Positions 1-10,887 of a stretch of DNA of 64,000 nucleotides are shown piece after piece. The stretch is from Prionace glauca (Eukaryota > Chordata > Chondrichthyes > Carcharhiniformes > Carcharhinidae): positions 43,528,103 through 43,592,102 of the forward strand of contig CM075760.1 of NCBI GenBank assembly GCA_037974335.1, read 5' to 3'. The notes beneath the pieces are model-generated. The model saw only the letters and a program-made list of their open reading frames with translations. It made no database searches and was not told the origin of the DNA. Each line of letters begins with the position of its first letter. The first letter of the stretch is position 1. The position numbers were made by a program, and so were the translations under genes.

Positions 1-1200
1 AAACACATCAATGAGGGAATGAATCCGCTTCACAGAAAAACAGATCAATTATCCATTCAACATAATCAAATGTAACATTGCAAAATAAATCTCAATATCG
101 AATCTAGCAAACCAGCTCTTAACCAATTATTAAACTAAACAGAAATCTAGAATAATAGCAATAGCATTGGAGGAGGTGGAATTTGTCCAACAAATTCGCG
201 TTGAAACTTTATCACATCTTATTCATATTGGGTCATATTTCAAACATATTTAAACATTTGGATGGTAAAAGTTCCAGCCATCAAATGCCACCGAGATTAA
301 ACATTGCAGATACCCCAAAATCTGAATGCAGTGACAAACTATGTTCTGAACGAGCGGCTTAAGCCGTTATGACTAAAGATTTTAAACATACAAATACAAT
401 AGCTTTATTTCTCCCTGCAGTTATGCATCAAGCAGTTGCGACCCGCAGAATGTTCATATTCAATCATAAAACGTGTAACAGCTCGGTGTCACTGAGTTCA
501 AACAATGCAGAAACAAAAAATTAATTCACAAATTTTACGTATTTAAAGTCACCCAGATTTATAATCTCCTCACCAGAGGAAAAAAAAAACGCATCACTGA
601 GAGACTGAACCCCGCTTCAGGCAGACGCAGCACAATTCTACAAACACTTTCAACAGAATCAAATATAACATTTACAGAAATGTTTAATATAAATTCCAGT
701 CAATTCGCCCAACACCAAACTAATTAATGTTTCGAACAAGCAGAAAATATTGCACAGCAGCACCAGCATTGTGAGTGAGTGGAACATTTTCACTGGATAA
801 ATATAGAAATGTTAGATTTTTTAAATTTTTGGTTTAAATTTCAAACATTTGTGCGATGGTACAAACCGCAGCCACTAGATGTCACCGAGATTAAACGCTA
901 CAGAAACGCTGAATTGTATAACAGACATTCGGATTTTAAAGTAACCCAACCACACAATAACCTCAACAGATAAACACAAAATCCCAACAATTTGGGATTG
1001 AATCCCTCAGCAGCACCTACTGTCCAGAAAGAGCGGAATTCTAAAACCCCTTCGCAGCAGAATCACAGGAAACATTGTAACAATTCTCAACCGAGAATCC
1101 ACCAAACTCACATTGATGTTACCACATGGATTATTAGTACAGATAAAAACATAAAACAAAGACACATGTAAACCAGTTACTCAATAAGTGGATGGTTCTT
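1..1200 (-). repeat. J-to-constant intron with degenerate tandem blocks
   Basis: This lies downstream of the J splice donor in IgH orientation, so it should be the start of the J-C intron. No Ig constant domain is visible; constant exons would be beyond the left edge. About three diverged blocks can be aligned by eye, starting near 1, 580 and 985. They share phrases such as a block start resembling 'catcactgag', then 'gaatcaaatataacatt', then 'caccgagattaaac'. The stretch is AT-rich. A short frame at 779-973 has no recognisable content. Confidence 0.5.
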
Positions 1201-1202
1201 AC

Positions 1203-1250
1203 CTGTAGTCACCGTCACCATGGTCCCTTGTCCCCAGTAGTCGAAGTAGT
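1203..1250 (-). CDS. Immunoglobulin heavy-chain J segment
   Basis: This germline JH segment of 48 nt encodes YFDYWGQGTMVTVTT, with the canonical W-G-x-G motif that forms framework 4 of an Ig heavy chain. The 3' end is a consensus splice donor (ACAG/GTAAGA, GT at 1202-1201), leaving one coding base to be completed by the first constant exon. The 5' side abuts a CACTGTG heptamer with a 23-bp spacer. After recombination it is joined to D2 and spliced to the mu constant exons, which are not in the window. The reading frame is open and every expected part is present, so it looks functional. It is the last recombining segment of the V-D1-D2-J unit. Confidence 0.93.
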
Positions 1251-1289
1251 CACAGTGTCACATTCCGTAGGCTGTGTCATACAATAACC
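1251..1289 (-). other. J recombination signal (23-bp spacer)
   Basis: In gene orientation this reads nonamer GGTTATTGT (1289-1281), 23-bp spacer (1280-1258) and heptamer CACTGTG (1257-1251), directly 5' of J. The 23 spacer pairs with the 12-bp signals flanking D2. The nonamer differs from the GGTTTTTGT consensus at one base. Confidence 0.92.
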
Positions 1290-1614
1290 GTCCCTGCACA
1301 AAATAGAGACAAAATCACCATTATTTTAAATATCCACAAACCCAAGGAAAAGCAAAATCAATTAATGTTTATTAGATTATAATTGTATTTCTGGATATCA
1401 TTTGAGATTCATAAATGACCCTAAAGTTTTATATTTCACAGAATGACACGTGAACATGTTGTTGAAATCACACATCGATATTTGAGTAATTATCAAGGTT
1501 TTCCATGTTTATTCTTGCCATGTGGTCAGTGCTGGACATAAATAATACTGTACTGTGATTACAGTTGGGATTTAAAAGTGACACTGATCCAGTTTCAGTC
1601 AATCAGTGCTGAGG
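1290..1614. other. D2-J intersegment spacer
   Basis: AT-rich DNA of 325 bp between the D2 and J recombination signals. Nothing else is recognisable. The length is typical of the short, regular spacers inside shark IgH clusters. Confidence 0.6.
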
Positions 1615-1682
1615 GGTTTTTGTATTGACAGTAACTGCTGTGCCATCCAGGTATCACAGTGAGTCACAGCATGACAAATACT
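1615..1682 (-). other. IgH D2 segment with 12/12 recombination signals
   Basis: In gene orientation: nonamer AGTATTTGT, 12-bp spacer, heptamer CACTGTG, D core ATACCTGGATGG (1654-1643, 12 nt), heptamer CACAGCA, 12-bp spacer, consensus nonamer ACAAAAACC. Symmetric 12/12 signals are the known pattern of the second shark D segment. They allow joining to the 22/23 signal of D1 on one side and the 23 signal of J on the other. All heptamers and nonamers are within two bases of consensus, so the segment looks competent. It contributes to the third complementarity-determining loop. Confidence 0.9.
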
Positions 1683-1991
1683 GAGGCGGACTGTTAACTG
1701 TAAAATACAGACAGTTAATTTCACTGCTATTTCAAAAGCCTGTTTCCAGCTCGTTAAGGGTGACTCAGTGAGATATTTCAATTTTTACTGGTCATGATAT
1801 TGATAAAGGGGGTTAGAAACTTTTACATTCTCTGTGCAAATTCAGCGTGTAAATCAATAACAATAAAATTGAAGCATTTTACATCTTAAAAAGAAACAAT
1901 GTTGTTTCTAAGTATTATTCTGTTGAACCCTCATTTACTTTGGCATTCGGCAATGGCATTGGTCACAAATTTAAGCAACGTCCTTTTCTGA
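1683..1991. other. D1-D2 intersegment spacer
   Basis: AT-rich DNA of 309 bp between D1 and D2. No coding or repeat feature is recognisable. Confidence 0.6.
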
Positions 1992-2072
1992 GGTTTTTGT
2001 ATGAGGATGGCGCTTTTCTCAGCACTGTGACTCCCATAGTATCTCACAGTGACACACACCCATACAGAAACT
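1992..2072 (-). other. IgH D1 segment with 12/22 recombination signals
   Basis: In gene orientation: nonamer AGTTTCTGT, 12-bp spacer, heptamer CACTGTG, D core AGATACTATGGGAGT (2044-2030, 15 nt), heptamer CACAGTG, 22-bp spacer, consensus nonamer ACAAAAACC. The asymmetric 12/22 signals let D1 join V (23) on its 5' side and D2 (12) on its 3' side. This explains how a cluster with two D segments can use both. The heptamers are perfect, and nothing indicates prior joining. Confidence 0.92.
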
Positions 2073-2418
2073 GCACTCACTCTGTTCAGTCCTGCTGTTC
2101 AATATTCACTTGAAATGGACCATTAATTTCGCTCCAATGTAAAATGTAGGCAACTGTTTATATAACACAATCTATCAGAAATATTATAAAGAGTAATATA
2201 TCGTATGTCCTACTTGCTGAAACTACAATGAATAGAAAGTCAGTGAAAAGCTCACCAGTTATATCGGTGAGATTGGGAAGATTTACTGTTAAATGCTTTC
2301 TGCGTTACTTTTTTTTAACACGATTATAGTTTGTTTCTGACCACCCTCGATCATATTGCATTTAAAACAGATACTGACCTTCAGGTTATGATGGAAGTTG
2401 CGGAATCCCCTCTCGGGC
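2073..2418. other. V-D1 intersegment spacer
   Basis: AT-rich DNA of 346 bp between the V signal and D1. Short frames here are not convincing genes; one only extends past the V exon through the recombination signal. Confidence 0.6.
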
Positions 2419-2457
2419 TGTTCTTGTCCGGGTGCAGCCCTGGATCCTCTCGCTGTG
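2419..2457 (-). other. V recombination signal (23-bp spacer)
   Basis: Heptamer CACAGCG (2457-2451), 23-bp spacer (2450-2428) and nonamer ACAAGAACA (2427-2419) follow the YYCARD codons directly. The signal is intact, so this V is in germline configuration. Confidence 0.93.
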
Positions 2458-2765
2458 GTCTCTGGCACAGTAATAGATGGCCGTGTCTTCAATCTTCAGG
2501 CTCCTCATGTCCAAAGAGGAGATTTTACTTGAAGTGTCTGTGGACACAGTAAATCGACCCTTAATTGATGGCGCGTAGTAGCTGTTGCCGCTAGAAGTAT
2601 AGTAGCTGGCCAGCCACTCCAGGCCCTGTCCGGGAACCTGCCGGATCCAACCCATGCCGTAGCTGCTAAGATCGAACCCGCTGGCTTCACAGGTCAGTTT
2701 CAGGGAACCTCCGGGACCCCCGGTCGCTGCCTCTGGCTGGGTCAACACAACATCCGACTGGACAC
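2458..2765 (-). CDS. Immunoglobulin heavy-chain V exon (germline)
   Basis: This exon encodes a complete VH domain. After the splice acceptor (AG at 2767-2766) come the last leader residues GVQS, then mature DVVLTQPEA, framework-1 Cys in [10 protein letters not shown], the conserved [12 protein letters not shown], a YAPSIKGRF framework-3 start, and the second Cys in TAIYYCARD at the recombination signal. Both disulfide cysteines and the framework-2 Trp are present. The exon is 308 nt; with the 46-nt leader exon it gives 118 codons without a stop. The DVVLTQPE start is typical of shark IgM V regions. The protein would be the antigen-binding N-terminal domain of a secreted or B-cell-surface heavy chain. 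Downstream lie D1, D2 and J in the same orientation. It looks functional. Confidence 0.95.
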
Positions 2766-2898
2766 CTGTAAAAATAGATCAAAAACACCAGGGATTAATC
2801 TTAGTGAAATGATTGCTGACTCTGGAACATTCCAGAGAGACACTAACACTGAGACAGTAACAGTGAGAGACTTGAACAATAATAAAAAAAATACTCAC

Positions 2899-2944
2899 CA
2901 GATAAGAAAGTCAGCAACAAACTGAGAGAAATGGCCGACCTCAT
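2899..2944 (-). CDS. IgH leader exon (signal peptide)
   Basis: A 46-nt exon starts at the ATG 2944-2942 and encodes MRSAISLSLLLTFLS plus one base, then a consensus donor GTGAGT (2898-2893). The hydrophobic Leu-rich core is a signal peptide, and the split codon continues into the V exon as Gly-Val-Gln-Ser. The intron is 133 bp. Exon length and phase are those expected of an Ig V leader. Confidence 0.92.
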
Positions 2945-3031
2945 CTTTCTGGTGATTTGGGGGAAATGGTTGTGTCAGGAACTCAGTGAACAAACCAGCT
3001 CCCGGACTGTTGGATTCCGGTCCCAGTGAGC

Positions 3032-3107
3032 GGTATTTAAATACCCGGCAGAAGGGGGCGGCTTTCCAGGCGCCGCCTGTTGATTCCCTGCTGGAGGCGG
3101 CGCCTGG
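3032..3107 (-). promoter_or_regulatory. VH promoter: palindromic TATA and GC-rich inverted repeat
   Basis: About 90 bp upstream of the leader ATG is a TATA-like element inside a 14-bp perfect palindrome, GGTATTTAAATACC (3032-3045). Further upstream is a perfect 13-bp inverted repeat, CCAGGCGCCGCCT (3066-3078) and its complement (3095-3107), separated by 16 bp. A GC-box-like run GGGGGCGG (3055-3062) lies between them. I do not see the ATGCAAAT octamer of mammalian VH promoters in either orientation in 2945-3300. The promoter role is inferred from position and the TATA element. Confidence 0.6.
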
Positions 3108-5700
3108 ATCCACGTCCCACCTTCCACACCCCCAACAGAATGGACTCGGAGATTTACAATAGATTAATATTAAAATGGACATTTTATCTGTATCGGGATA
3201 TTTGTTTGGCTGAAATGTTCATTGTATTGTCCCCATTATTTTTGATGGTGATGTTACAGTTCATCATTTATTTATTTAAATAAGTAATTCCATTGTAAAA
3301 ATGGTAATTTTATTACCACACCCCCAACAAGAAAATAAATCTGAAAATGATGAAATAACATTTTGGAACATTAGAGAATTTTGCAACAACTCCGTGTCTC
3401 TGCCACATTATAATAATAAAGCACAATTTATCAGAAGAAATACCATCGATTTCTGTAACTCAATGTGTAGGATATACAAAGTGATTCTATTTACAGTTTG
3501 GTGGCTTTCACTGTACAAATTGGGTTTGGAGATGAGAAGAAACTCTCACACAATTCAATGTTTCTCCTTATATTTGTCAAACTGTCCCAATCTCGAAGAC
3601 AGGCCTTTGAAAATAATGAGAATCCCAACCTCCTGGTAATTAAATAGTGAGTTGACAGAGAAACATAAAATTAAGTTGATTTTTGACGGAGAAGTTAATG
3701 AATCGGAACGGACGCTGAGATCATTAAAGTTCTCCTTCAGCATCCAGGTCATTGCAACTCACTCTATTGGCCACCGTCTGTCTAACATACACTGGTATTG
3801 GGAACACAGGATATCAGGACTTTGCGGCACATTGCACAATATCACAAGAATAAATGTTTTATCTTCCATTGAATCAGGTTATGAACTGATCATTTCTCCA
3901 CTCATTGGCAGCTATGAGAGGAACTCTTCAATAACAGAAATCAGATTATACTGTACAATAGAACACGGTGCTAATCAGGTACAAGACACGCTGCTGTTTC
4001 AATGTGATACAGAAATTTCAGAATATTCCAGGAATCCCCGGTGTTCATGTCAGTTTTATGATGTTGTTTTAATATTATTTCATGTCATTGCACCGATTTT
4101 ACTTCACTGGGGAACTGGGCCCATCAACATCTCTCTCTCTCATTTCATGAAGTGATTAATAAACAGACTTTAATTATTGGAATGAAATTTACTCGGAAAC
4201 TATAGAAATGAAAAGAATGATCCGGTCGCTTTATTGTTTGACATAGTATTTACTCAGGTAATGAACAGGACACTGAATGAAAATATTTGATTAGAATGAT
4301 TGCGATTTAAATTGTGGGAATTAAACATTTACTGATTAAATGTCTGAATCCCATGTTGTCCATTGAGCTTCACGCTAATCTGTTCCACACAGTGTTTGGC
4401 AGCAATCCAGGCTGCTGTCAAATGCTCAAAGTTATTGACAGGAAACATCTGGGGGTGTTTGTGCAGTAGATCAAAGATCAGTTTCATCAGCACTGACCGC
4501 TTAGCTCCAAGCCAACTTAAAACCCTGCATGTTGTCAGTAAGGTCTATTTATAAACAAATCTACCCAGCAACAGTACTGGAGGCACTTGAATTTTTGGAA
4601 GTTATAAATCTAGATGATGTTTTCCCATCTCTAAATAAAGGATTATTTTCCACCTTCTCTGGCACCCAATTAACAACAATAATGATTTTTCCAACACATC
4701 AGGATATTGTGATGGACGGACAGAAATAATCACAGGCAGACTGAAAAATGGCTCAGAGAGATGATACATGCTGTTATATTTGAGCATGCACATTTATATT
4801 TTATCTCCTTTTATCATTCCATGTGATGTTTGTTTGGAAAGACCAACACTCTTTGCCTGTCCCAAATTCCCTTAAATTGACTGGTTTTCTTGGACACTTC
4901 TGTAGATATTAAAGAGTCAGCTATTTTGCTTTCAGTCTGCAGTTATATCCTTGTGAGACAATGTAGGGATGGCAGATTTCCTCCATTGGGGAATCAGAGC
5001 GGTTCCAATGATCGAAATTACTATCCATTCCAGATTTATCAATAGAATTCAAAATCTACCTGCGGGAAGGGTCCAACTTAAATCCCTGTCCTCACATCAT
5101 TGCCCTGGGCCTCTGGATCACTGGATCAATTAAAATAATTAATGTCACCATCTACACAAACAATAAATGTATTACTGTGTTGACACAGGAATGAATGACA
5201 TTTCAATGACTGATGGATGAATGATTGTTGGATGCCTGAATATTTTGATTGAGGAATTAGTGAATGGATTGGTGGATTCATTGATAAATGGGACTGAATG
5301 ATGCTGTTCTACATTTCCATATTTGTGTTTGACTACTTCATAAATTGAAACAATATTCAATGTGTGTCCATCAATCCTTCCAGAATGTCTGGGTGAAATA
5401 CATTCCGAGTTTCTCGGGAGTTAGCAAGCTGATCCTCTTGAAGAGTAGAGGGAGATTTTCCTGCAGTTCGGATGGTTCATTTCTCTGCTGATGCTGAATT
5501 TTCATATCCAGGACAGAAAGAGAGAGCATGATTTGGTTGAGGAGGAATGATTGTACTATATAAAATACTGGTTCTTTCATATACAACAAATCAATCAACA
5601 TACCCTCACCCAAATTAGTGAAGGTAACTGGGTGAAAAGTAAATAAGGTAGCAACAGATATATTTGTGAAACTCACTGGAAAACTACAAATGTAATATTA
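3108..5700. other. Non-coding DNA upstream of the IgH unit, left copy of a segmental duplication
   Basis: No convincing gene. From about 3636 to 5100 this aligns by eye with 12540-14000: shared phrases include 'ttggccaccg', 'attgcacaatatcaca', 'aataaatgtttt', 'cattggcagctatgagag' and 'cattggggaatcagag'. The frame at 3652-4155 (167 codons) is not preserved in the second copy, so I treat it as chance. Confidence 0.6.
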
Positions 5701-6840
5701 TTTCCGAAAACAGTATAATAATGAATCGGAATTTAAAGATTCAGTAACTTCACATGAAGTGCCGGTTGTTCCATTTATATCATCACTTTGAAAACCATCA
5801 CACACTCTAACTATGTACCAGGACTTTCTGTGTGATGATGAGGTGGTGACTTGTCAATGAAGCGCAGAGGCTGCAGGGTAGCTGTTCATATCCTCGGTCT
5901 GAATTAATTCCATTCACCACTTAATTCTGGGACAGATTTTATTCCTTGGTGTCAAAAAGCCAATGTGTTGTCAATAAAGTTTAATATCAATCAATTATAC
6001 GAAGCAAAGTACAGTTATATATTAAATAGAATGAAATGCCGAAAATAAACAGAAAATACTGGAGAATCTCAGTAACATCTGTGGAGACAGAATAGAGCCT
6101 TTGTTTCACATCTGGATGACCCTTCGGCAGAGTATCCCTGCTGCTTTGGAGAGATCATCATTGCTTCCTGCAACGTGTCAGAAAAGGTGTATAAATTTCC
6201 TGTGAGATGGGAATAACAGAAATAATAGATACTATTTCGAGACATTCACAAGCTGCATCAATTCACAGAGTGATCCCAAATATCAGAACAAACTTCTTCA
6301 TCCTAAACTAATCAACATCCCAATCACAGACTATATTCTCAAAAAAATCCTAATCCCTGTCCATCCACATCATTTCTCAATGTCATCATCCTCTTCAATT
6401 TCTTCCCAAAAAAACCACACTGACTCGAAACGTTGGCTCTATTCTCTCTCCACAGATGCTGTCAGACCCGTTGAGATTTTCCAGCATTCATTATTTTTGC
6501 TTCAGTTTCCAGAATCTGCAGTATTTTGCTTGTATCAAACTGATGAACATAATTGGTGAATTAATTGTTTATCTGTATGAGTTGATGATAACTGGGAAAT
6601 TGGAACAACCCCGGCTGTAAACTCCTCTCCAAGACACTCACAAACCTCACTTGGACCACTCCTTTTCTTATGCTGCGTCGGAGTCCAGGAACACCCTCCC
6701 TAAGAGCACTGTCGCTGTACCTACACTGCAGGTTCTGCAGCAATTGAATAAGGCGGCTCACCACCAGCTCACCGAATGCAATTAGCAATGGGGAATAAAT
6801 GGAGGCCTCGACAACGTCGCTTTCCTATCATAGAGTAATT
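5700..6840. repeat. Repeat-rich non-coding DNA with elasmobranch dispersed repeats
   Basis: 6040-6130 and 6410-6540 hold opposite-orientation pieces of a dispersed repeat, recognised by 'cgaaacgttggctct', 'cacagatgctg' and 'ttccagaatctgcagtatttt'. 6600-6830 holds the plus-strand 3' end of a second LINE family, with phrases like 'ctgcagcaattgaa' and 'gcaatggggaataaatg'. No gene. Confidence 0.6.
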
Positions 6841-7690
6841 TTAAATATACTCCTCATTATATATGAATGAGATCTGGTGAATGAAATTATTAAATTGCAA
6901 ATGAATGGTAATTGGTGAAAATAATTACTATCTTTCTGAACTTTTTTTAATATTCTCCTTATTCGGTCCAATATCATTAATTACTCAGCACTGTCTCAGT
7001 TCATGTCTAAGAAGTTCCGATATCAGTAAAACTGCGAGACACTGCCTCAGTTTTATTCTCCTTGACAATGTCATTTTTAAAACTGTTTCTTTCACGGGAT
7101 ATGGGTCTCATTGGAATTTGGCATTTGACCATCCCCACGTGGCACTCGGCACTAACTCATTACTATTTTCTTGAAGCAGGCCCCTGTTTATATTAAACTA
7201 CAGCCTGGCTCTGTTAATACTCTGCTAGACCAGAGCTCAGTTTACATTGCACACGGCATTCTCTCTGGTTATGTAATATTTGATACTCACCCTGTGTATA
7301 TATTTCACTGTGCCAATTTTGTTCCTACGCTTAACTATGCCTCTCTTTGAATTAGGTTTGTTTTACTCCACGGTTTTGTGAGATGAAGAGATAATATGTT
7401 GGGATAAAAAAGATTGCTATCAGGCAAGATCCAGAAACGGGCAATATTGGATCACCAGTATTTTATTGTGCTGTAATTTTCTTTGTTTTTTTGTTCTTCA
7501 TTGACAGTACATGCTACACAGGACTTGATATCCACTTTCACTGCAGTCAGCAGAAGTAGATTTCAGATTTCTTTTCCAGTGTCCAAAACCTCACACGGTT
7601 TGCCCTTGCAGAAGGATGCAGAGAATTGTGTTCTCCCAGCCACTTTAATCATTACTGGCATTGACCAGTGCAGTGAAAACTGAGACCATG
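6841..7690. other. Non-coding stretch, left copy of the segmental duplication at its end
   Basis: 6850-6960 resembles 15400-15520 ('ggtgaaaataattactatctttctgaac' region against 'aatgaaaataaatatcaactttctgaac' region). Beyond that no gene or repeat is recognised, apart from short 'tgtttatatta' phrases at 7185 that recur elsewhere in the window. Confidence 0.45.
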
Positions 7691-7990
7691 TCTAATAAAA
7701 TATAAACGTGGATGTGGACAATTGCAGAAATAAGATTGCATCTACTTTGATACAAACAGAGAGAGATCTACATTAATGTAAACAGAGATAATGTCTAGTT
7801 TAATATAAACAGAAACATGGTGACATACAATATAGTAAAAAGTCTGACAACACCAGGTTTTAGTCCAACCGATTTATTCGATAATATTCAATAACAATAT
7901 AAGCAGGGACAGCGTCTAATTTAGTACAGACAGATAATATATCCAATTAACTATGTGCAAAGACAGACAACATAACATTCTACATGCAAG
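7690..7990 (-). repeat. Degenerate short-period repeat and a dispersed repeat piece
   Basis: Repeated phrases of the type 'taatataaacagaga' recur every 30-60 bp; the reverse complement of this pattern dominates 25.7-26.7 kb. At 7838-7905 is a piece of an elasmobranch repeat recognised by 'gtctgacaacaccaggtt'. Confidence 0.45.
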
Positions 7991-9564
7991 GTAGAAAGAG
8001 TTAGGATCCAGTGGAAAATAAACGAAGGCATGGCTCATAATACGAGCTGACACAGGGTAAATTTACTGTAATATAAAGATACTGGTTCAATCCCCATGAA
8101 ATTTGTAAAGACGGCCAACTCTCCCATCAAAATCTTACAGGACAGGAGTAACATGGGGTTCGCTGCAGAATGCAAAGTCCCCTCTGTACTGGCAAATTAA
8201 TAACTCCCAAAGAAGGAATAGCATGAGTGAAATGCAAAGTGAATCTCCCTCTAAACTGTCCAATTCAAACATTCTCACAACAGTAAACTCCGTCTACAAA
8301 TCTTTTCAAACAAAATTAAGGCAGAAAGAGCATGGACACTCTTCTATGTAAAAACTCTCCTGCACTCTTCCTTCAGAGATCCAGGAGGCAGGTTTAAATT
8401 AGTGTTAGGTCTCGAGGAAAGAGCCGTCCATACATTTCCACAAAACACACCCAAGGTCATGTACAGCAGAGATTAAATACGGATTACATCTTCCCTGATA
8501 AAGATATATCAACATTCATAAATCAGAAATGATGAGTTTGGACGCCGCGTAAATGTTCCTCTACACTGTCCAGTCAAATACTCCAAGGACAGGGACAACA
8601 CCGGCTAAATATAGGGAAAGATTCCACATTGAATCCTTATCCGAGGTTAGGTGCAGAAGAAAATGTTTCAAGCATTTCAAGATCATTGATTTCTCAAGAG
8701 ATCTTTTAGACTAAATCTCACTCACAGATTCCAATTTATTGAATTATATTCTTTTAGAAACCTGTACCTGTGGCTGAGAGAACACATTGGGCAGACATTG
8801 ACTTTATGCTGTGGAGTGAAGACGATGAACCATCGTGGAGAGACAAGACACAGAACCAGACAGGAGAAAGACAGAGAGAGAGATGAAACACAGGGCATTT
8901 CCATGAACACATTTGCCATTTTATTTCGGGATCAGAAGGATTATTTCCTAATTCTGAACATAGATATCATCATGATATTTTTCCTCACATAACTGATGAA
9001 TAAAGAATGGTGAAAAACAACCATTACTGGAATCCGTTGATTGATTTGCATGGTTCTCTCTATTTCTGTGCTGTGTTGGTGGGGAAATATTTGTTGTGTT
9101 TTTGTCAGTCAACAATCTCATTTAGAATTACTATTCTTGTATTTATTTACATAAATACCTCACTGTTTACAATGAAATGTTCATGACAGAAAAACCAGAT
9201 AAACCGTCACTTACTGATCAGTTTCAACTCAAAATAGCGATTTATTTTAAGAATTTTAACAGTTGGTTCAAAATGAATAAAAACTTTTTGAACATACATT
9301 ACACCAGTTGTATTTAATTAAAATAAAATGGTACATTTCATTTCAGAATTAGTTCTGAAAGTTCTGATGTCACAATTAATAAAGTATCTGTGAATAGGCT
9401 GATATTCCACTGAATGATAATCTGATTGAGGATTTAATCTGTTTAAACTAGACAAGTTAAATTAAAAAAACAAATCTGATGTCTGAAATATTCCTTCACA
9501 AATAGTGATCACACTCACATGAGGGAAGCGTAAAAATGTGGTTATCACTAAGAGATACGATTAT
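7991..9564. other. Non-coding stretch
   Basis: AT-rich DNA with no gene, RNA or clear repeat that I can recognise. Frames at 8722-8992 are short, overlap on both strands and have no motif. Confidence 0.4.
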
Positions 9565-10040
9565 TTTTGCTCCCTCACAGGCGACAGGGAAGCGGGTTCG
9601 ATTCTAACATTGGGTGACTGTGTGTGGTTTTCACATTCTATCCATATCCATGTGAGTTCCCTCCGAGTGCTCCAGTTTCCTTCCACAGTCCCAGGATGTG
9701 CAGGTTAGGTGGATTGGCTATGATAAATTGCCCCTCAGCGCCCAATGATGTGCAAATTAGAATCATAGAATCCCTACAGTGCAGAAGTAGAGCATTTGGT
9801 TCATCAAGTCTGCTATCCGGCAGAGCATCCTTCCCAGGCCCAATGTAAATTGTCTATGCTAAATTTCCTGTTAGTGTCCAATAATGTGTAGGTTCGGGGG
9901 ATTAGCCTGTGAATATGTGTGGTTGCGGGGATCGGATGAACGCTTGCCTAGGTAGGATGCTCTGCTGGAGAGTCCGCTGCAGAGTTATTGGACCGAATGA
10001 CCATGTTGAACTGTAGGGATTCTACGATTTTATGCTCCTA
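9565..10040 (+). repeat. Old tRNA-derived SINE, interrupted
   Basis: Degenerate SINE with the characteristic body phrases 'ccgagtgctccagtttcc' and 'gtgcaggttaggtggattggc'. A second repeat piece, with 'agaatcatagaatccctacagtgcag', sits inside at about 9763-9845. The 3' end resolves into 'gaactgtagggattctacga'. Confidence 0.65.
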
Positions 10041-10739
10041 TGATCAGGCAGAGGAGTGATTATATTCACATTAATCTCAGCGATTCCAAAGTATTACAAA
10101 TTATGGGGAACTTGAATGTATAGAACATTTTACCCGACCTCATGTCGTCCCAAAGTTCTTAAAACTCACTGATGTACCTTCGCTGAATTTAGTCGCTGTT
10201 CTCATGTTGTAACTAACCAGGTAAGTTGCGTACCAGAAACTCACACACACCCAGAGGTGATAAATGGCCAACAAATTTGCGATTTTATTTGACAAATGAG
10301 GATTTGGGTAGGATATTGGACAGAACAGACTTGCTGTTCATAAATATATCAAGAGATTTTACATCCTGGCATTGATGTTAAATACGAATCTGGTTCTCTC
10401 TCTCTGATGATGTCCATTGAGATGCTGAGTAGCACTGTTGCTGTTTTAGATTTCCGGAATCTGCAGCAATTTGCACTGATTTTATTGAATCTCTGGATGC
10501 GAGCGTCACTGGCAAAGCTAACATTAATTGGTGATCGTGAACCATCTTGCTGAAACCTGCCCTCTGGATGGGTGACGTTCCACTGCAGGTTTAATACAAC
10601 TAGGTGGCTTTCTCGGATATTTCAGTGGTGGTGAAGGGTTATTTTCATCACATGGAACTGGAGTCTGTGTAGGACAGACAGGGGAAAGATAGGAATACTC
10701 GGTTTATAGTTATTTGCAAAGAGAAGATGTTGTTTGAAG
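10041..10739. other. Non-coding stretch
   Basis: No gene recognised. 10430-10480 carries a short piece of the 'ttccggaatctgcagcaattt' dispersed repeat. Confidence 0.4.
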
Positions 10740-10887
10740 TATAAAAACAATTCTGTAGATTCTGGAATTCAAACCCAAAGAGAAAATGCTGGAAAATCTC
10801 AGCAGGCCTGGCAATATTTGTAAGGAGAGGGAACAGCTGACGTTTCGAGTCCAGATGTCCTGAGACTGTCCAGCATTTTCTCTTCAC
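10740..10887 (-). repeat. Dispersed elasmobranch repeat inserted in the V relic
   Basis: Minus-strand copy of the repeat also seen at 6410 and 53530 ('gctggaaaatctcagcaggc', 'acgtttcgagtcc'). It directly abuts the V-like sequence on its right, so it probably interrupted the old V exon. Confidence 0.55.

Noticed and set aside
1-1200. Ig constant exon
   Set aside because: No Cys-Trp-Cys Ig-fold pattern in any frame; the stretch is intronic.
1258-1330. A possible extra D segment just upstream of J
   Set aside because: A CACAGCC heptamer-like site is there, but no nonamer lies at 12 or 23 bp; the bases belong to the J signal spacer.
3652-4155. A 167-codon plus-strand frame
   Set aside because: The duplicated copy at 12560-12970 does not preserve the frame, and no motif or codon pattern of a gene is visible.
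5172-5676. Minus-strand frames of 62 and 101 codons
   Set aside because: AT-rich DNA, no motif, no neighbouring gene structure.
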